From the NCBI GenBank assembly GCA_019828565.1, contig JAHDYR010000001.1, positions 62,001 to 126,000 of the forward strand: 64,000 nt of DNA, read 5' to 3'. The notes beneath the pieces are model-generated. The model made no database searches. It saw nothing but the letters and a program-made list of their open reading frames with translations, and was not told the DNA's origin. Shown one piece after another: positions 23,133-30,956 of the stretch (positions are counted from its first letter, which is position 1; each line of letters starts with the position of its first letter). The position numbers were made by a program, and so were the translations under genes. This DNA comes from Carpediemonas membranifera (Eukaryota > Fornicata).

Positions 23133-23153
23133 GTTGCGCAGTATAAACACATT
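23133..23153 (+). repeat. 21-bp direct repeat, copy 2
   Basis: This is identical to 22046-22066 and 1087 bp away. It lies between the two Fanzor-like fragments, about 50 bp before the second. Confidence 0.7.
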
Positions 23154-23205
23154 GTTTGACCCTTCAATAGCACAAGATTGTGAGCCTTAACCTGCGAAAC
23201 ACACG

Positions 23206-23475
23206 ATGCGATGCCACAACCCGAATTGTCAAGGTGCTCCATGGTACAGACAGCAACGCCTCAATTCCGATCCTACCACCACTTGGCTCAATCTCTCCCA
23301 CAGAGACAAGACTGCTGCACAGAACATCTTGGATTGCGGCCTCATGACGGATGCACAGTATCAAGCCAGTGCTTTCAGAAATCCAAGACCTCCAGCCCGT
23401 CTTCCCAACTATAACCCCAATACACCAATTACGGCTAACCAGCCGCTAGTCTTCGCCTCCGGGCAAGCTAATTGA
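23206..23475 (+). pseudogene. Second Fanzor/TnpB-like C-terminal fragment
   Basis: This 89-residue plus-strand frame carries RCHNPNCQGAPW followed by LSHRDKTAAQNIL. That is the second zinc-finger knuckle and RuvC-III motif, closely matching CENPQCRGAQW and HRDKSAAENIL in the fragment at 22125-22814. The first knuckle and everything upstream are absent. Because it is on the opposite strand and differs at many positions, it is a separate copy of the same family and not a duplicate of the first fragment. The ATG used is arbitrary; this is a remnant. Confidence 0.68.
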
Positions 23476-23577
23476 AGTGGAGACGCAGCTGTTTGCACTG
23501 TGCACTCTATGATACTTCAACAAAGCGATCCATGTAAAGTTTAAATCTAGTAGTAAGCTATCATATCGCCCCAGGGT

Positions 23578-23919
23578 CTAGCTCCTGAGCAGGAGCTCGA
23601 CGTCCTGGGCCCGGTCTGTGAGGAATGCGGCATTCGTGAGGAGGATGTCCAGCTCGGCCGTGTCGAAGTCCGCAATGATCGTCGAGGAGTGTTCTGTGAC
23701 GAGAGCTGCGCTCGTGGTATCTAGCTCACGCTCATTGTTGGCGATTGAGATGTCCTTGATCAAAGGAACGTTCTTCTGAATGTTTTCACCAACTCTGAAG
23801 AGTCCAACGCTTGGAACCTCATACATGCTTCTCAATCCTTCGTGGATTGCATTCAATCCTGTCTGAAAGCTCACCATTGTCGATTCGTCGCCCAGCATTA
23901 ACATCACATCATGTAACAC
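23578..23919 (-). CDS. BORCS8/MEF2BNB-like small protein
   Basis: This 113-residue predicted helical protein has a central segment EVPSVGLFRVGENIQKNVP that aligns by eye with the NEPSVALYRLQEHVRRSLP segment characteristic of BORCS8. The following helices have similar length. BORCS8 is a subunit of BORC, which recruits the small GTPase ARL8 to lysosomes and so couples them to kinesins. The gene lies 12 bp downstream of the POLD2 stop, on the same strand, and an ARL8 gene is 1.5 kb upstream. The match rests on one motif and overall size, so the call is moderate. The first ATG at 23919 is used; nearby in-frame ATGs exist. Confidence 0.5.
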   Translation of the reverse strand: MLHDVMLMLGDESTMVSFQTGLNAIHEGLRSMYEVPSVGLFRVGENIQKNVPLIKDISIANNERELDTTSAALVTEHSSTIIADFDTAELDILLTNAAFLTDRAQDVELLLRS

Positions 23920-23930
23920 GTAAATTTTAT

Positions 23931-25163
23931 CTACAACATGCCAAGCTTCACTGGCACAACGGTAAGCTCATTCACGCCGGCCGTAATTGCCACAGCGATG
24001 CCCGTTTCACTGAAATCTGGCACGCAGATTATGTCAACCGGCCCCGACTCAGTTTCCATTTCCTCCCTCGCAAACTCTCGACAGTTTCCGAAGATCGCCA
24101 ACCTGGGCAGCTTCTTGAGCACGAATGGATCATGGTCCAGGGCCACCGCATCCAGGCTCTCCGGTGCTGTCGGGCAAATGTGTCCGCAAAGCACGCAGTG
24201 GTGAGCAATGTCGGCGTCACTCAACCCGCAGAACCTGCGGCAGTCAGCGATCGCCTTGCCTGCAGAGACCATTGCCGACACGTGCGAGACGGTGGTGTGG
24301 CTTGGGTTGGGCATCCGTACCGCAGCCTGGGCGCGGGGCAGGAGGAGGTGGGACAGGGGCGGCTGGGGCAGGGCCTGCTGGACTGGGTCAGTCAGGCCGG
24401 GGATGATCGTCGTCGGGAGGTTGGAGGAGACGTCCGCGAGCCACTCGTCGAGCATCTCGGTAGGCGCGGTGAGTTGGCCAAAGACTTTGGTGGAGTCGAG
24501 GTAGGGTTTGTCAAGGACGTCGGGGTGGACCTCCTCCGCGGCCGCGACACTCGACCCGGCGATCACTAGTCTGTCGATCTTTGGGAAGGAGAAGAGTGTG
24601 TTCTTGCCCGCGAGCCACCGTCTGAGGAGGGTGGCAGGGGCCTGTGAGGTCGATGGGCGACCCAGCCTCAGGCCTGAGACCACAAGCGTCGTCTCTGTGG
24701 CCTCAATAGTGTCGTCTGATACTAGCGGGGGCGGGGCAGTCGGGTAGATGAATCTGTTGACAGTAATGGTGTCTGGGGTTGTTTTCACGCCTTGCACGCC
24801 GACCACAAAGCCGGGGATGATGTCATTCACTGTCGCGGTGGTCTCATCGAGGTCGAGTCGGATTCTGCCGGTCTCGTCCTCAATCATGACGGTGTCGTCT
24901 TCGGAGGAGATGTTGGCTGATGGTATGGTGGGCATAGTGAGGTTGAGGAGCTTACCGTAATCGTCAATGGCTGAGACTCGATTGGACATGATCTTGACGA
25001 GAATTCCAACGCATACGACCTCAGTTCCCTCGTGAATGCTGTTCATCTCGAGGAGTCGCTCGAGAAGAGGCCCATCGGCTTCTTTGCACTCGCTCTCCAC
25101 GCGTGTACGGATAGAACTCAGCCTATCACGGTAAATGTTGTGAAATTGCAGCTGTGTTGCCAT
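23931..25163 (-). CDS. POLD2: DNA polymerase delta small (B) subunit
   Basis: This protein of about 410 residues starts at the ATG at 25163 (MATQLQFHNIYRDRL), matching the helix that begins POLD2 (H-IY-RL). An upstream in-frame ATG at 25232 would add 23 unlikely residues. An OB-fold (about 45-140) is followed by a degenerate calcineurin-like phosphoesterase domain (about 165-410). The domain contains DRLVIAGSSV and the family ending VDIICVPDFSETGIAV. The metal ligands are not conserved, as expected for B-subunits, so the role is structural: holding the polymerase delta catalytic subunit at the replication fork. It is closely packed between the BORCS8-like and ARL8 genes. Confidence 0.85.
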   Translation of the reverse strand: MATQLQFHNIYRDRLSSIRTRVESECKEADGPLLERLLEMNSIHEGTEVVCVGILVKIMSNRVSAIDDYGKLLNLTMPTIPSANISSEDDTVMIEDETGRIRLDLDETTATVNDIIPGFVVGVQGVKTTPDTITVNRFIYPTAPPPLVSDDTIEATETTLVVSGLRLGRPSTSQAPATLLRRWLAGKNTLFSFPKIDRLVIAGSSVAAAEEVHPDVLDKPYLDSTKVFGQLTAPTEMLDEWLADVSSNLPTTIIPGLTDPVQQALPQPPLSHLLLPRAQAAVRMPNPSHTTVSHVSAMVSAGKAIADCRRFCGLSDADIAHHCVLCGHICPTAPESLDAVALDHDPFVLKKLPRLAIFGNCREFAREEMETESGPVDIICVPDFSETGIAVAITAGVNELTVVPVKLGML

Positions 25164-25390
25164 GTTCACCTTTCGTTCCCGCGCACTCCAGACAACCACG
25201 CAGCTTAACCCCAACGCTACCGGAGACGCCAACCACCCTCAGTCTGGTCAACACGAGTCATATGACATCGAGTGACCTCTCTCGTGCCTGTTCACCTGTC
25301 GTCTTCGCTTCGGATACCGGGACTCTCGCTCTTTCATCATCATCATCATTTGTCAGACCTACCGCACGAAAGCCCTAGTCATTTACTCAT

Positions 25391-25951
25391 TCACTTCTTG
25401 TTCTTCTTGCCCTGGGCCTGCGCCGTCAACCACTGGAGCACCTTCTCGATGTTGTCATTGTTCTTCGCGGAAATGGAGAAGATATCTACGCGGCGGCCCT
25501 GGATCTCGGTCATGGACATTGCCTCGATGACCTCCTCGTTTGACGCGTGCTCGACATCGTTCTTGTTGGCCAAAAGAAGCAGAGGGATGCCCGCCAGCCC
25601 GGGCTTGGAGATAAGGTCGTGAAGCTCGCGCTTGGCGTCAACAAAGGAGGCACCATCGGCCGCATCAACTACGTAGACGATGGCTGTGCATGTCTCGCAG
25701 TAGCGCTCCCACATGGAGCGGAAGCGAGGCTGCCCTCCGATATCCCACATTTTGAACTGAACTTTGCCCTTCTTGACCTTCTTCATGTTGAATCCAACGG
25801 TGGGAATCGTGGAAGAGGCATCAATCCCAGCAATTTGCTGAAGAAGGGTGGTCTTACCGGAATTCTGCAGGCCGACGATTGTCAGCTCCATTTCTTGGCT
25901 GAAAAACGCATTACGGATGCGATCTAGCAGCTTCTGGACGAGAAACATCAA
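25391..25951 (-). CDS. ARL8: ARL8 small GTPase
   Basis: This 186-residue ARF-family GTPase controls lysosome positioning. The P-loop is GLQNSGKT, switch 1 carries IPTVGFNM, switch 2 is WDIGGQPRFRSMWERYC and the guanine-specificity motif is NKND. The uninterrupted run of RFRSMWERYC is diagnostic for ARL8 over other ARLs. The N-terminus has no glycine at position 2 (MMFLVQKLL), consistent with the N-acetylated amphipathic helix of ARL8 instead of myristoylation. The C-terminus is basic. No intron is required. Its near neighbour resembles a subunit of BORC, the complex that recruits ARL8. Confidence 0.93.
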   Translation of the reverse strand: MMFLVQKLLDRIRNAFFSQEMELTIVGLQNSGKTTLLQQIAGIDASSTIPTVGFNMKKVKKGKVQFKMWDIGGQPRFRSMWERYCETCTAIVYVVDAADGASFVDAKRELHDLISKPGLAGIPLLLLANKNDVEHASNEEVIEAMSMTEIQGRRVDIFSISAKNNDNIEKVLQWLTAQAQGKKNKK

Positions 25952-26217
25952 TTAAGCTGCGCGACAAGCTTTGACGATTTGTGCAGGATAAGGTCGAGCT
26001 CTTTGCTGCGGGATTGAGCCGTTTGAAAGGGTGTATACGAATGTATACGGCCCTATTGAAGGAGATTGTTACAGATTGTCTGCTTCATCTTTGGATCAAA
26101 AGAGTATCTCCTCTGATATCTTCAGTTTGACGGGCAAGAATTTCAAAACAAGTCGAATACATCCAACGGAAGCTCTCCTGCCCACTCTCGCCCCTTTCCG
26201 CCAAGTCCCGCCAAGTC

Positions 26218-26228
26218 GTGCAGTTTAC
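26218..26228 (+). promoter_or_regulatory. GTGCAGTTTAC element
   Basis: gtgcagtttac ends 23 nt before the ATG at 26252, the same placement as in the ligase gene. The 25952-26251 gap shows nothing else recognised. Confidence 0.35.
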
Positions 26229-26251
26229 CCATCATAACACGCCACCGTGGA

Positions 26252-27370
26252 ATGTCGCAATTCACGCCGGCACGGAGCTCAAGCCAGCCCCTTTCCATCA
26301 GAACAAACGGTCCGTCGGCCACTGGCTATCAAGACTCTCCGACACAGCTTCGTCTTTCGGTGTTAGAATCAAGAATTGCTCAAAACCTCGAACGCCGCGC
26401 AAATAGCCCTCCTCGCGCACGTACAGCTATGGAGAACACCAAATCAGTCCCTCTTTCTCCCGAAGATTCCTCTCCTGACGGCCCCAATGCCTCGTTTTAC
26501 GAAGCCATCGAAAACCAAGACCAACGCATCGACACCAACGAACAGCGCATCGAAGAGCTCAAGCGCAGCTTTGACCGCCTCACGATGGAGATGGAGAGCG
26601 AGGAATTCAAGCGTCAGAACATGAACTCTACCTTTGCCAAGAACTTCGCCCTCAAGATCGAAGAACGTTTCCTGAAGATCGAAGCCGAGCTCAACTCCCG
26701 CGACAGGGCCGTCACTGACGCTGAGGCCCAGCGTGTGGCCCTTACCAAGGACATTGACTCGACCTTTGAGGCGTTTGAGGCCAGACTGACCGCCCTGGCA
26801 GAGAAAGTCGACGCATCCGAGGCCTCGGTGGCTTCCAGATGGGGTGACTTCGACCAGCGTGTTGAGGCCCTGGCCAAAACTCTCGCCGAGACCAAAGAAG
26901 CCGCCTCGAGCCGCGAGTCTGGCCTCTGGGGCAAGATTTCAGAACAACTCGACGCCATGCGCGACCAGCTCGCCGAAGACCGTATGCGCCAGGCCTCTAT
27001 CGACGACCAGCGCGGTGAGCTGGTGGAACAGGGCATCTCTTTCGTGAAGGAGGGCCAGGAGCAATGGCAGCGTATGTTCGACTACAAGCTCGCCCCGTTC
27101 AAGCAAACGAGGGAGGAGGCAGAGGCCAGGTTCTTCGCTAAGGCAGACGGCGTGGCTGCGGACGTGGCGTCGATCAAGGCGTCGGTTGTCGAGATTTCCA
27201 GCGGCAACAAGCTTGGGGAGCTGAAGGAGGAGGTCAACGCACTGAGCGAGCAGGTGGCCGTCGAGAGGGGCGAGCGGGCCCGGACAGAAGAGCAGGTCTC
27301 GCAGCTGCTTGAGATGCTCGTGGACCGTGACGAGGAGGCCCTCCTCGAGCGTGAGAACGGGCAATTTTAG
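26252..27370 (+). CDS. SF-assemblin / beta-giardin-like coiled-coil protein
   Basis: This 372-residue protein has a Ser/Pro-rich head of about 75 residues followed by an almost continuous rod of charged heptads without helix-breaking gaps. The rod ends with a segment (EEQVSQLLEMLVD) resembling the end of the SF-assemblin/giardin family. Such proteins form the striated fibres at flagellar basal bodies and, in Giardia, the microribbons of the ventral disc. The head-rod layout and length fit, with the rod somewhat longer than beta-giardin. A generic coiled-coil protein cannot be excluded by eye. The start at 26252 is the first ATG after the promoter-like element. Confidence 0.55.
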   Translation: MSQFTPARSSSQPLSIRTNGPSATGYQDSPTQLRLSVLESRIAQNLERRANSPPRARTAMENTKSVPLSPEDSSPDGPNASFYEAIENQDQRIDTNEQRIEELKRSFDRLTMEMESEEFKRQNMNSTFAKNFALKIEERFLKIEAELNSRDRAVTDAEAQRVALTKDIDSTFEAFEARLTALAEKVDASEASVASRWGDFDQRVEALAKTLAETKEAASSRESGLWGKISEQLDAMRDQLAEDRMRQASIDDQRGELVEQGISFVKEGQEQWQRMFDYKLAPFKQTREEAEARFFAKADGVAADVASIKASVVEISSGNKLGELKEEVNALSEQVAVERGERARTEEQVSQLLEMLVDRDEEALLERENGQF

Positions 27371-27511
27371 GCCTGGAGGCCAGAGACGTGTATTAATACT
27401 TAAAGATTCCTAACAAGGCGCGGCGAGTGTGTTTACGGGGTATTGAGCCGGGCGGGAGTCAGCAGGTCGGGATCGTCTTCCAGGTCGAGACGATCGCGAC
27501 GAAAATTTCAA

Positions 27512-29122
27512 ATGTCGGCAGCGCTGTCGTCTTGGGAACGGCGTGTTGAAAGAGAGCGCGCTCTTCATGCTAGGAATGCTCATTCTGGAGGAAAAGCTCC
27601 TCTGAGACACCCACCAACGCATGTACAGCAAGGTTCTTATCAGCCGCCAAATGCGCCTGATAGATATGGCCAAGAACTATGGAAGTTCATGCAGAAGCGT
27701 AACATCGCCGAAATTGAGGCGAATTCGCCCCGTGGTGATGGTTCGTTTCAGCCAAAAATCAGTCGACGCTCGCAAGACCTGCAATTCACGGAACCTGCGG
27801 CCGAACGGCTCTATTCTGACGGCATAAGACGCCAGACTGAAGCGCTCACCCGCTCTCCAGAGCCCGATGCCACCTTCACGCCGAAGATCAACAACTACAA
27901 ATTCCGTTCATCTCGCTCCGACACATTCTCCCGCCTCCACGAGAGTGGGAACGCCGCCAAACAACGCGCAGTGGCCGCTTCAACGGAGGAACAGATTGTC
28001 CAGGCGAAGGCCGGGGCCCGAAGCGCTGCGCTTGTCAGACAGACACGGCCCGCCCCAGTTTGGGACAGGCTTGCAGCATCCCCCAAACACAAGGGAGTCG
28101 AGGAGGAGAGCCCAAAGAGACCGCAGAGCGCGTCCGCAGGCTCTGCCCGACTGAGGGGCGACAGGTCGATCGTCAAGGCGTCCGTCGGCATGTACGGCAA
28201 AATCCTCGACCACCGCGCAGCCGAGCGCAGACGTGCCGAGGAAATGGAGCAGCAAGAGTGCACTTTTAGGCCAACCAAGTTCTCGACGCCGAAAGGCGGG
28301 AAGACTGAATCAATCCAGGTCAGAACAAAGCACGCCGTCGAGGAGAAACAGGCACGCCTGCTTAAGGCCCGTGAGCTGAAGCAAGACGACGAGATGCGCG
28401 CCTGCACGTTCTCTCCCGACCTGAACAAGTCCCGCAGCCCCATGCTCCAGCGCGCTTCCTCGGCCTCCGCCTCTCCAGGCCAACACGCCCACCTGCACTC
28501 CCGCGGCCCCTCTTCCGTCACAGAGTCTGATGGCTACGGTTACTCTGCCTCGTCCAACGCCTCTGCCATCGTGGCCAAGGGCCTCACCCGAAGCGGACTG
28601 GGCCTCTTACCGCCCCCGTCGCACGCGATACAGCCCGAGTCGCCCGCGGACCCTGTGGAGTTCGACGGTGACATGGACTCTGAGCCCAAGCGAAGGACCG
28701 GCGCCGAGGTGGGGCTGGGCCGTGGCTTCAAGTCTGTGACTCCACCGACTCGGAGTCCAGTCAAGTCACCAGCCCCGCCGTCATCCTCACCCTCGCCTGT
28801 GAAGAAGAAGAAGGCTGAGCGGACCCCCGAGAAGGCCGAGAAGACGCAGGCTAAGGCCAGTCTTCGCAAGGCGAAGCCGACTGAGGTGATGAACCCGCTT
28901 CTTGCCCTCGCCGCCCAGCACACCAGGGCTACATCCAGCAGGGGCCACGGGTCGAGTGATTCTAGCCTGCCCGACAACTTCGAGGCCACGCTGGAGAAGA
29001 TTGGATCTTTCGTCGATTCGATTCCTCTGGAGCCGCCTGTGCGGCATCATTTGAAGGTCCCGATTGAGGAGATTGCTGAGGAAGAGAAGCGGCTGGAAAT
29101 GGAGCTGAGGATGGTAGGGTGA
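27512..29122 (+). CDS. TFxP-motif repeat protein, probably cytoskeletal or flagellar
   Basis: This 536-residue protein starts at the ATG at 27512; the frame is open upstream only from a TTG. It is basic and low in complexity but has recurrent short motifs of the form [TS]F.PK[IF] or CTFxPxLN, at about residues 80, 130, 260 and 310. Each is preceded by a helical segment rich in Arg and Glu. Repeats of this kind occur in several flagellar and cytoskeletal proteins of protists. A Pro/Ser-rich region (about 325-460) and a short C-terminal helix follow. No catalytic domain, membrane segment or signal peptide is seen. The functional label is a weak inference from motif style and the giardin-like neighbour. 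Confidence 0.6.
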   Translation: MSAALSSWERRVERERALHARNAHSGGKAPLRHPPTHVQQGSYQPPNAPDRYGQELWKFMQKRNIAEIEANSPRGDGSFQPKISRRSQDLQFTEPAAERLYSDGIRRQTEALTRSPEPDATFTPKINNYKFRSSRSDTFSRLHESGNAAKQRAVAASTEEQIVQAKAGARSAALVRQTRPAPVWDRLAASPKHKGVEEESPKRPQSASAGSARLRGDRSIVKASVGMYGKILDHRAAERRRAEEMEQQECTFRPTKFSTPKGGKTESIQVRTKHAVEEKQARLLKARELKQDDEMRACTFSPDLNKSRSPMLQRASSASASPGQHAHLHSRGPSSVTESDGYGYSASSNASAIVAKGLTRSGLGLLPPPSHAIQPESPADPVEFDGDMDSEPKRRTGAEVGLGRGFKSVTPPTRSPVKSPAPPSSSPSPVKKKKAERTPEKAEKTQAKASLRKAKPTEVMNPLLALAAQHTRATSSRGHGSSDSSLPDNFEATLEKIGSFVDSIPLEPPVRHHLKVPIEEIAEEEKRLEMELRMVG

Positions 29123-29379
29123 CGCCCTTTCTTTATATTGATATACTGGCACAGTAAATCGATTTCTGATGATGACTTCTCCTTGTTGGCTTTTGGAATA
29201 GAAGCGCGGTTTGTCCGCACGCTTGCAGGCTGTGATGATTGAGAGAGTTCACCACCGCGAGGTTGTTCTTTAAGGTGAAGGGCAAATAGACCCTGAGTGA
29301 TGGTCGTTGCAGCCGTCTTTGGATCAAACACGAGCCTGACTCCGTGCCCATCCAATGAAAGGAATGAAAGAAGCGACAA

Positions 29380-29619
29380 TCAGACTTCTTCTTCAGGATC
29401 CTCAATAAAAGTGTTACGTTCATGCAGATTATCGACTTCTTTCACGATGAAGTCCAGCTGCTTCGGATCAATCAGCAAATGCCGCTCGTCCAGCTCAGCA
29501 CGAATAATACTACGACTACTACCACTAGAGCTTGAAATATGTTGAATGAACTCTTTGATAGACGGGTCTACTTCGATCAAGCAGCCCTGTGTGTTCCGAA
29601 TCGTACTTTCAAGATCCAT
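29380..29619 (-). CDS. TFB5: TFIIH subunit TFB5 (GTF2H5/TTDA)
   Basis: This small protein of about 79 residues starts at the ATG at 29619; the longer frame adds 31 residues without family support. GCLIEVDPSIKEFIQHI matches the TFB5 hallmark GVLIECDPAMKQFL. RHLLIDPKQLDFIVKEVDNL fits the following strand and helix that pair with p52. TFB5 is the smallest TFIIH core subunit, which stimulates XPB in transcription initiation and nucleotide excision repair. The acidic tail (EDPEEEV) extends slightly beyond the usual 70-residue length. Confidence 0.85.
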   Translation of the reverse strand: MDLESTIRNTQGCLIEVDPSIKEFIQHISSSSGSSRSIIRAELDERHLLIDPKQLDFIVKEVDNLHERNTFIEDPEEEV

Positions 29620-29932
29620 TGTCCTTAAACTGCTCGACCAGCCAAAAGTGACGCCAAGGCGCCAAGATGTCAATTCGCCAGGATATGCATTCATGCCATG
29701 CAGGCAGAGCATCGCTAAGACAAGTTGTTTTACAGTCTGATCACCGTGTACAGTTCACAACTACAATTTGGACAACTGGCCATTCTTACTACTCTGCGTC
29801 TGTTCGAGTCATTTAGGTCCAGTTTGTATGTCTCCTTTTTGGGAAACGTGTCCCAATATCTGGATCTACTCGATCTTGACCCGAGAGCATTTTTTGCGGG
29901 TCATTATTCGAAAGCACAGAATATCGTCGCGT

Positions 29933-30646
29933 ATGCGTCTGTTGCGTGTGAACCTTTTCATACTTGCTCTCGTTATCGCTCTAGCCTTTGCGGCTGAAGC
30001 GAAGAACATCGAGCCCGCTTCTTTTGGCGAGGACACTTCCTCCGATGATGGTTCGGGCGTCCTTGGTGGAATCGTTGCCATTTTCTTTGTTATTGTCTAC
30101 TTTGCCATCTGGCTCTTCTTCATGTGTTGGCCTATCCTCATCCTCATTGTAGTGCTCCTCATTGGCGTCATTTGGGAAGTCTTCTGGCTCGTCATGCTTA
30201 TCCGCAGCTTCCGCGGCAAGTACTCCAAGCAGACGACCATCCCCTATGGTATCATTTGCCTCATGCTTTTCCCCTTCGTCTCCGCCGCCGGTATTGGCTT
30301 CATCCTTTTCCTTGTCGGCATCGTTCTCATCATCCTTGGCTGCACCCAGATCGGCCCCAAGAAGGAGGCTGAGAAGCGTGCCGCTGAGATGAGCACGGCC
30401 AACCCCTATGCCCCCCAGCAAGGCTACGGCTACGCACCCAACGCCATGCCCCAGGGATACCCGCCTCAGGGATACCCGCCTCAGGGCTACCCGCCTCAGG
30501 GCTACCCGCCCCAGCCCGGCTACGGACAGGCGCCTATGATGCCCCCTGGCCAGCAGTATAGTCAGCCCGCCTACGGTCAGGCCGGTAATGACCAGAACGG
30601 CTATGGCCAGCCTGGTTTCGGCCAGCCCGACAGTGGTCCTGAGTAA
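29933..30646 (+). CDS. Signal-peptide membrane protein with YPPQG-repeat tail
   Basis: This predicted protein of 237 residues starts at the ATG at 29933, which gives a clear signal peptide (LFILALVIALAFAAEA). Two or three hydrophobic helices follow (about residues 45-90 and 115-150). The cytosolic-looking tail contains four tandem QGYPP units and further GYGQP/PGYGQ units. Such XYPPX tails occur in many unrelated membrane-associated proteins and promote self-association. No catalytic motif is visible and I do not recognise the family. The stop lies about 50 bp before the right arm of the inverted duplication. Confidence 0.7.
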   Translation: MRLLRVNLFILALVIALAFAAEAKNIEPASFGEDTSSDDGSGVLGGIVAIFFVIVYFAIWLFFMCWPILILIVVLLIGVIWEVFWLVMLIRSFRGKYSKQTTIPYGIICLMLFPFVSAAGIGFILFLVGIVLIILGCTQIGPKKEAEKRAAEMSTANPYAPQQGYGYAPNAMPQGYPPQGYPPQGYPPQGYPPQPGYGQAPMMPPGQQYSQPAYGQAGNDQNGYGQPGFGQPDSGPE

Positions 30647-30830
30647 TTGGTATATATACATAAATTGTGGACATGGCAGTGCAAGTGAGGGCGAGCGTCA
30701 CTGTGGCGTTCCGCGGCTGGCACGGCGTCGACTCACCCCTGAGCACAATCGACTCGGATGACTTGGTCGTTTTCAAGCATGGAGCGATGATGCCCAAGGT
30801 TCGCGGTTTCCAGCGATTCTCACACAGATG

Positions 30831-30879
30831 GTGCGTAGCAACAGCAGTAGCCCAGCTGCATCGCGATTCCCTTACACAG
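30831..30879 (+). other. Predicted 49-nt intron
   Basis: gtgcgt at the 5' end and cttacacag at the 3' end. Its removal, with the next intron, joins three open segments in a single frame. Confidence 0.65.
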
Positions 30880-30927
30880 CACGCCTGACGCGTTTGATCC
30901 GTCAATTCCACGCTTACACAGCCAGTG

Positions 30928-30956
30928 GTACGTGTCTAGGCCGCATTCTCACGCAG
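30928..30956 (+). other. Predicted 29-nt intron
   Basis: gtacgt at the 5' end and ctcacgcag at the 3' end. It contains an in-frame stop (tag), and its removal keeps the WD40 gene open. Confidence 0.65.
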
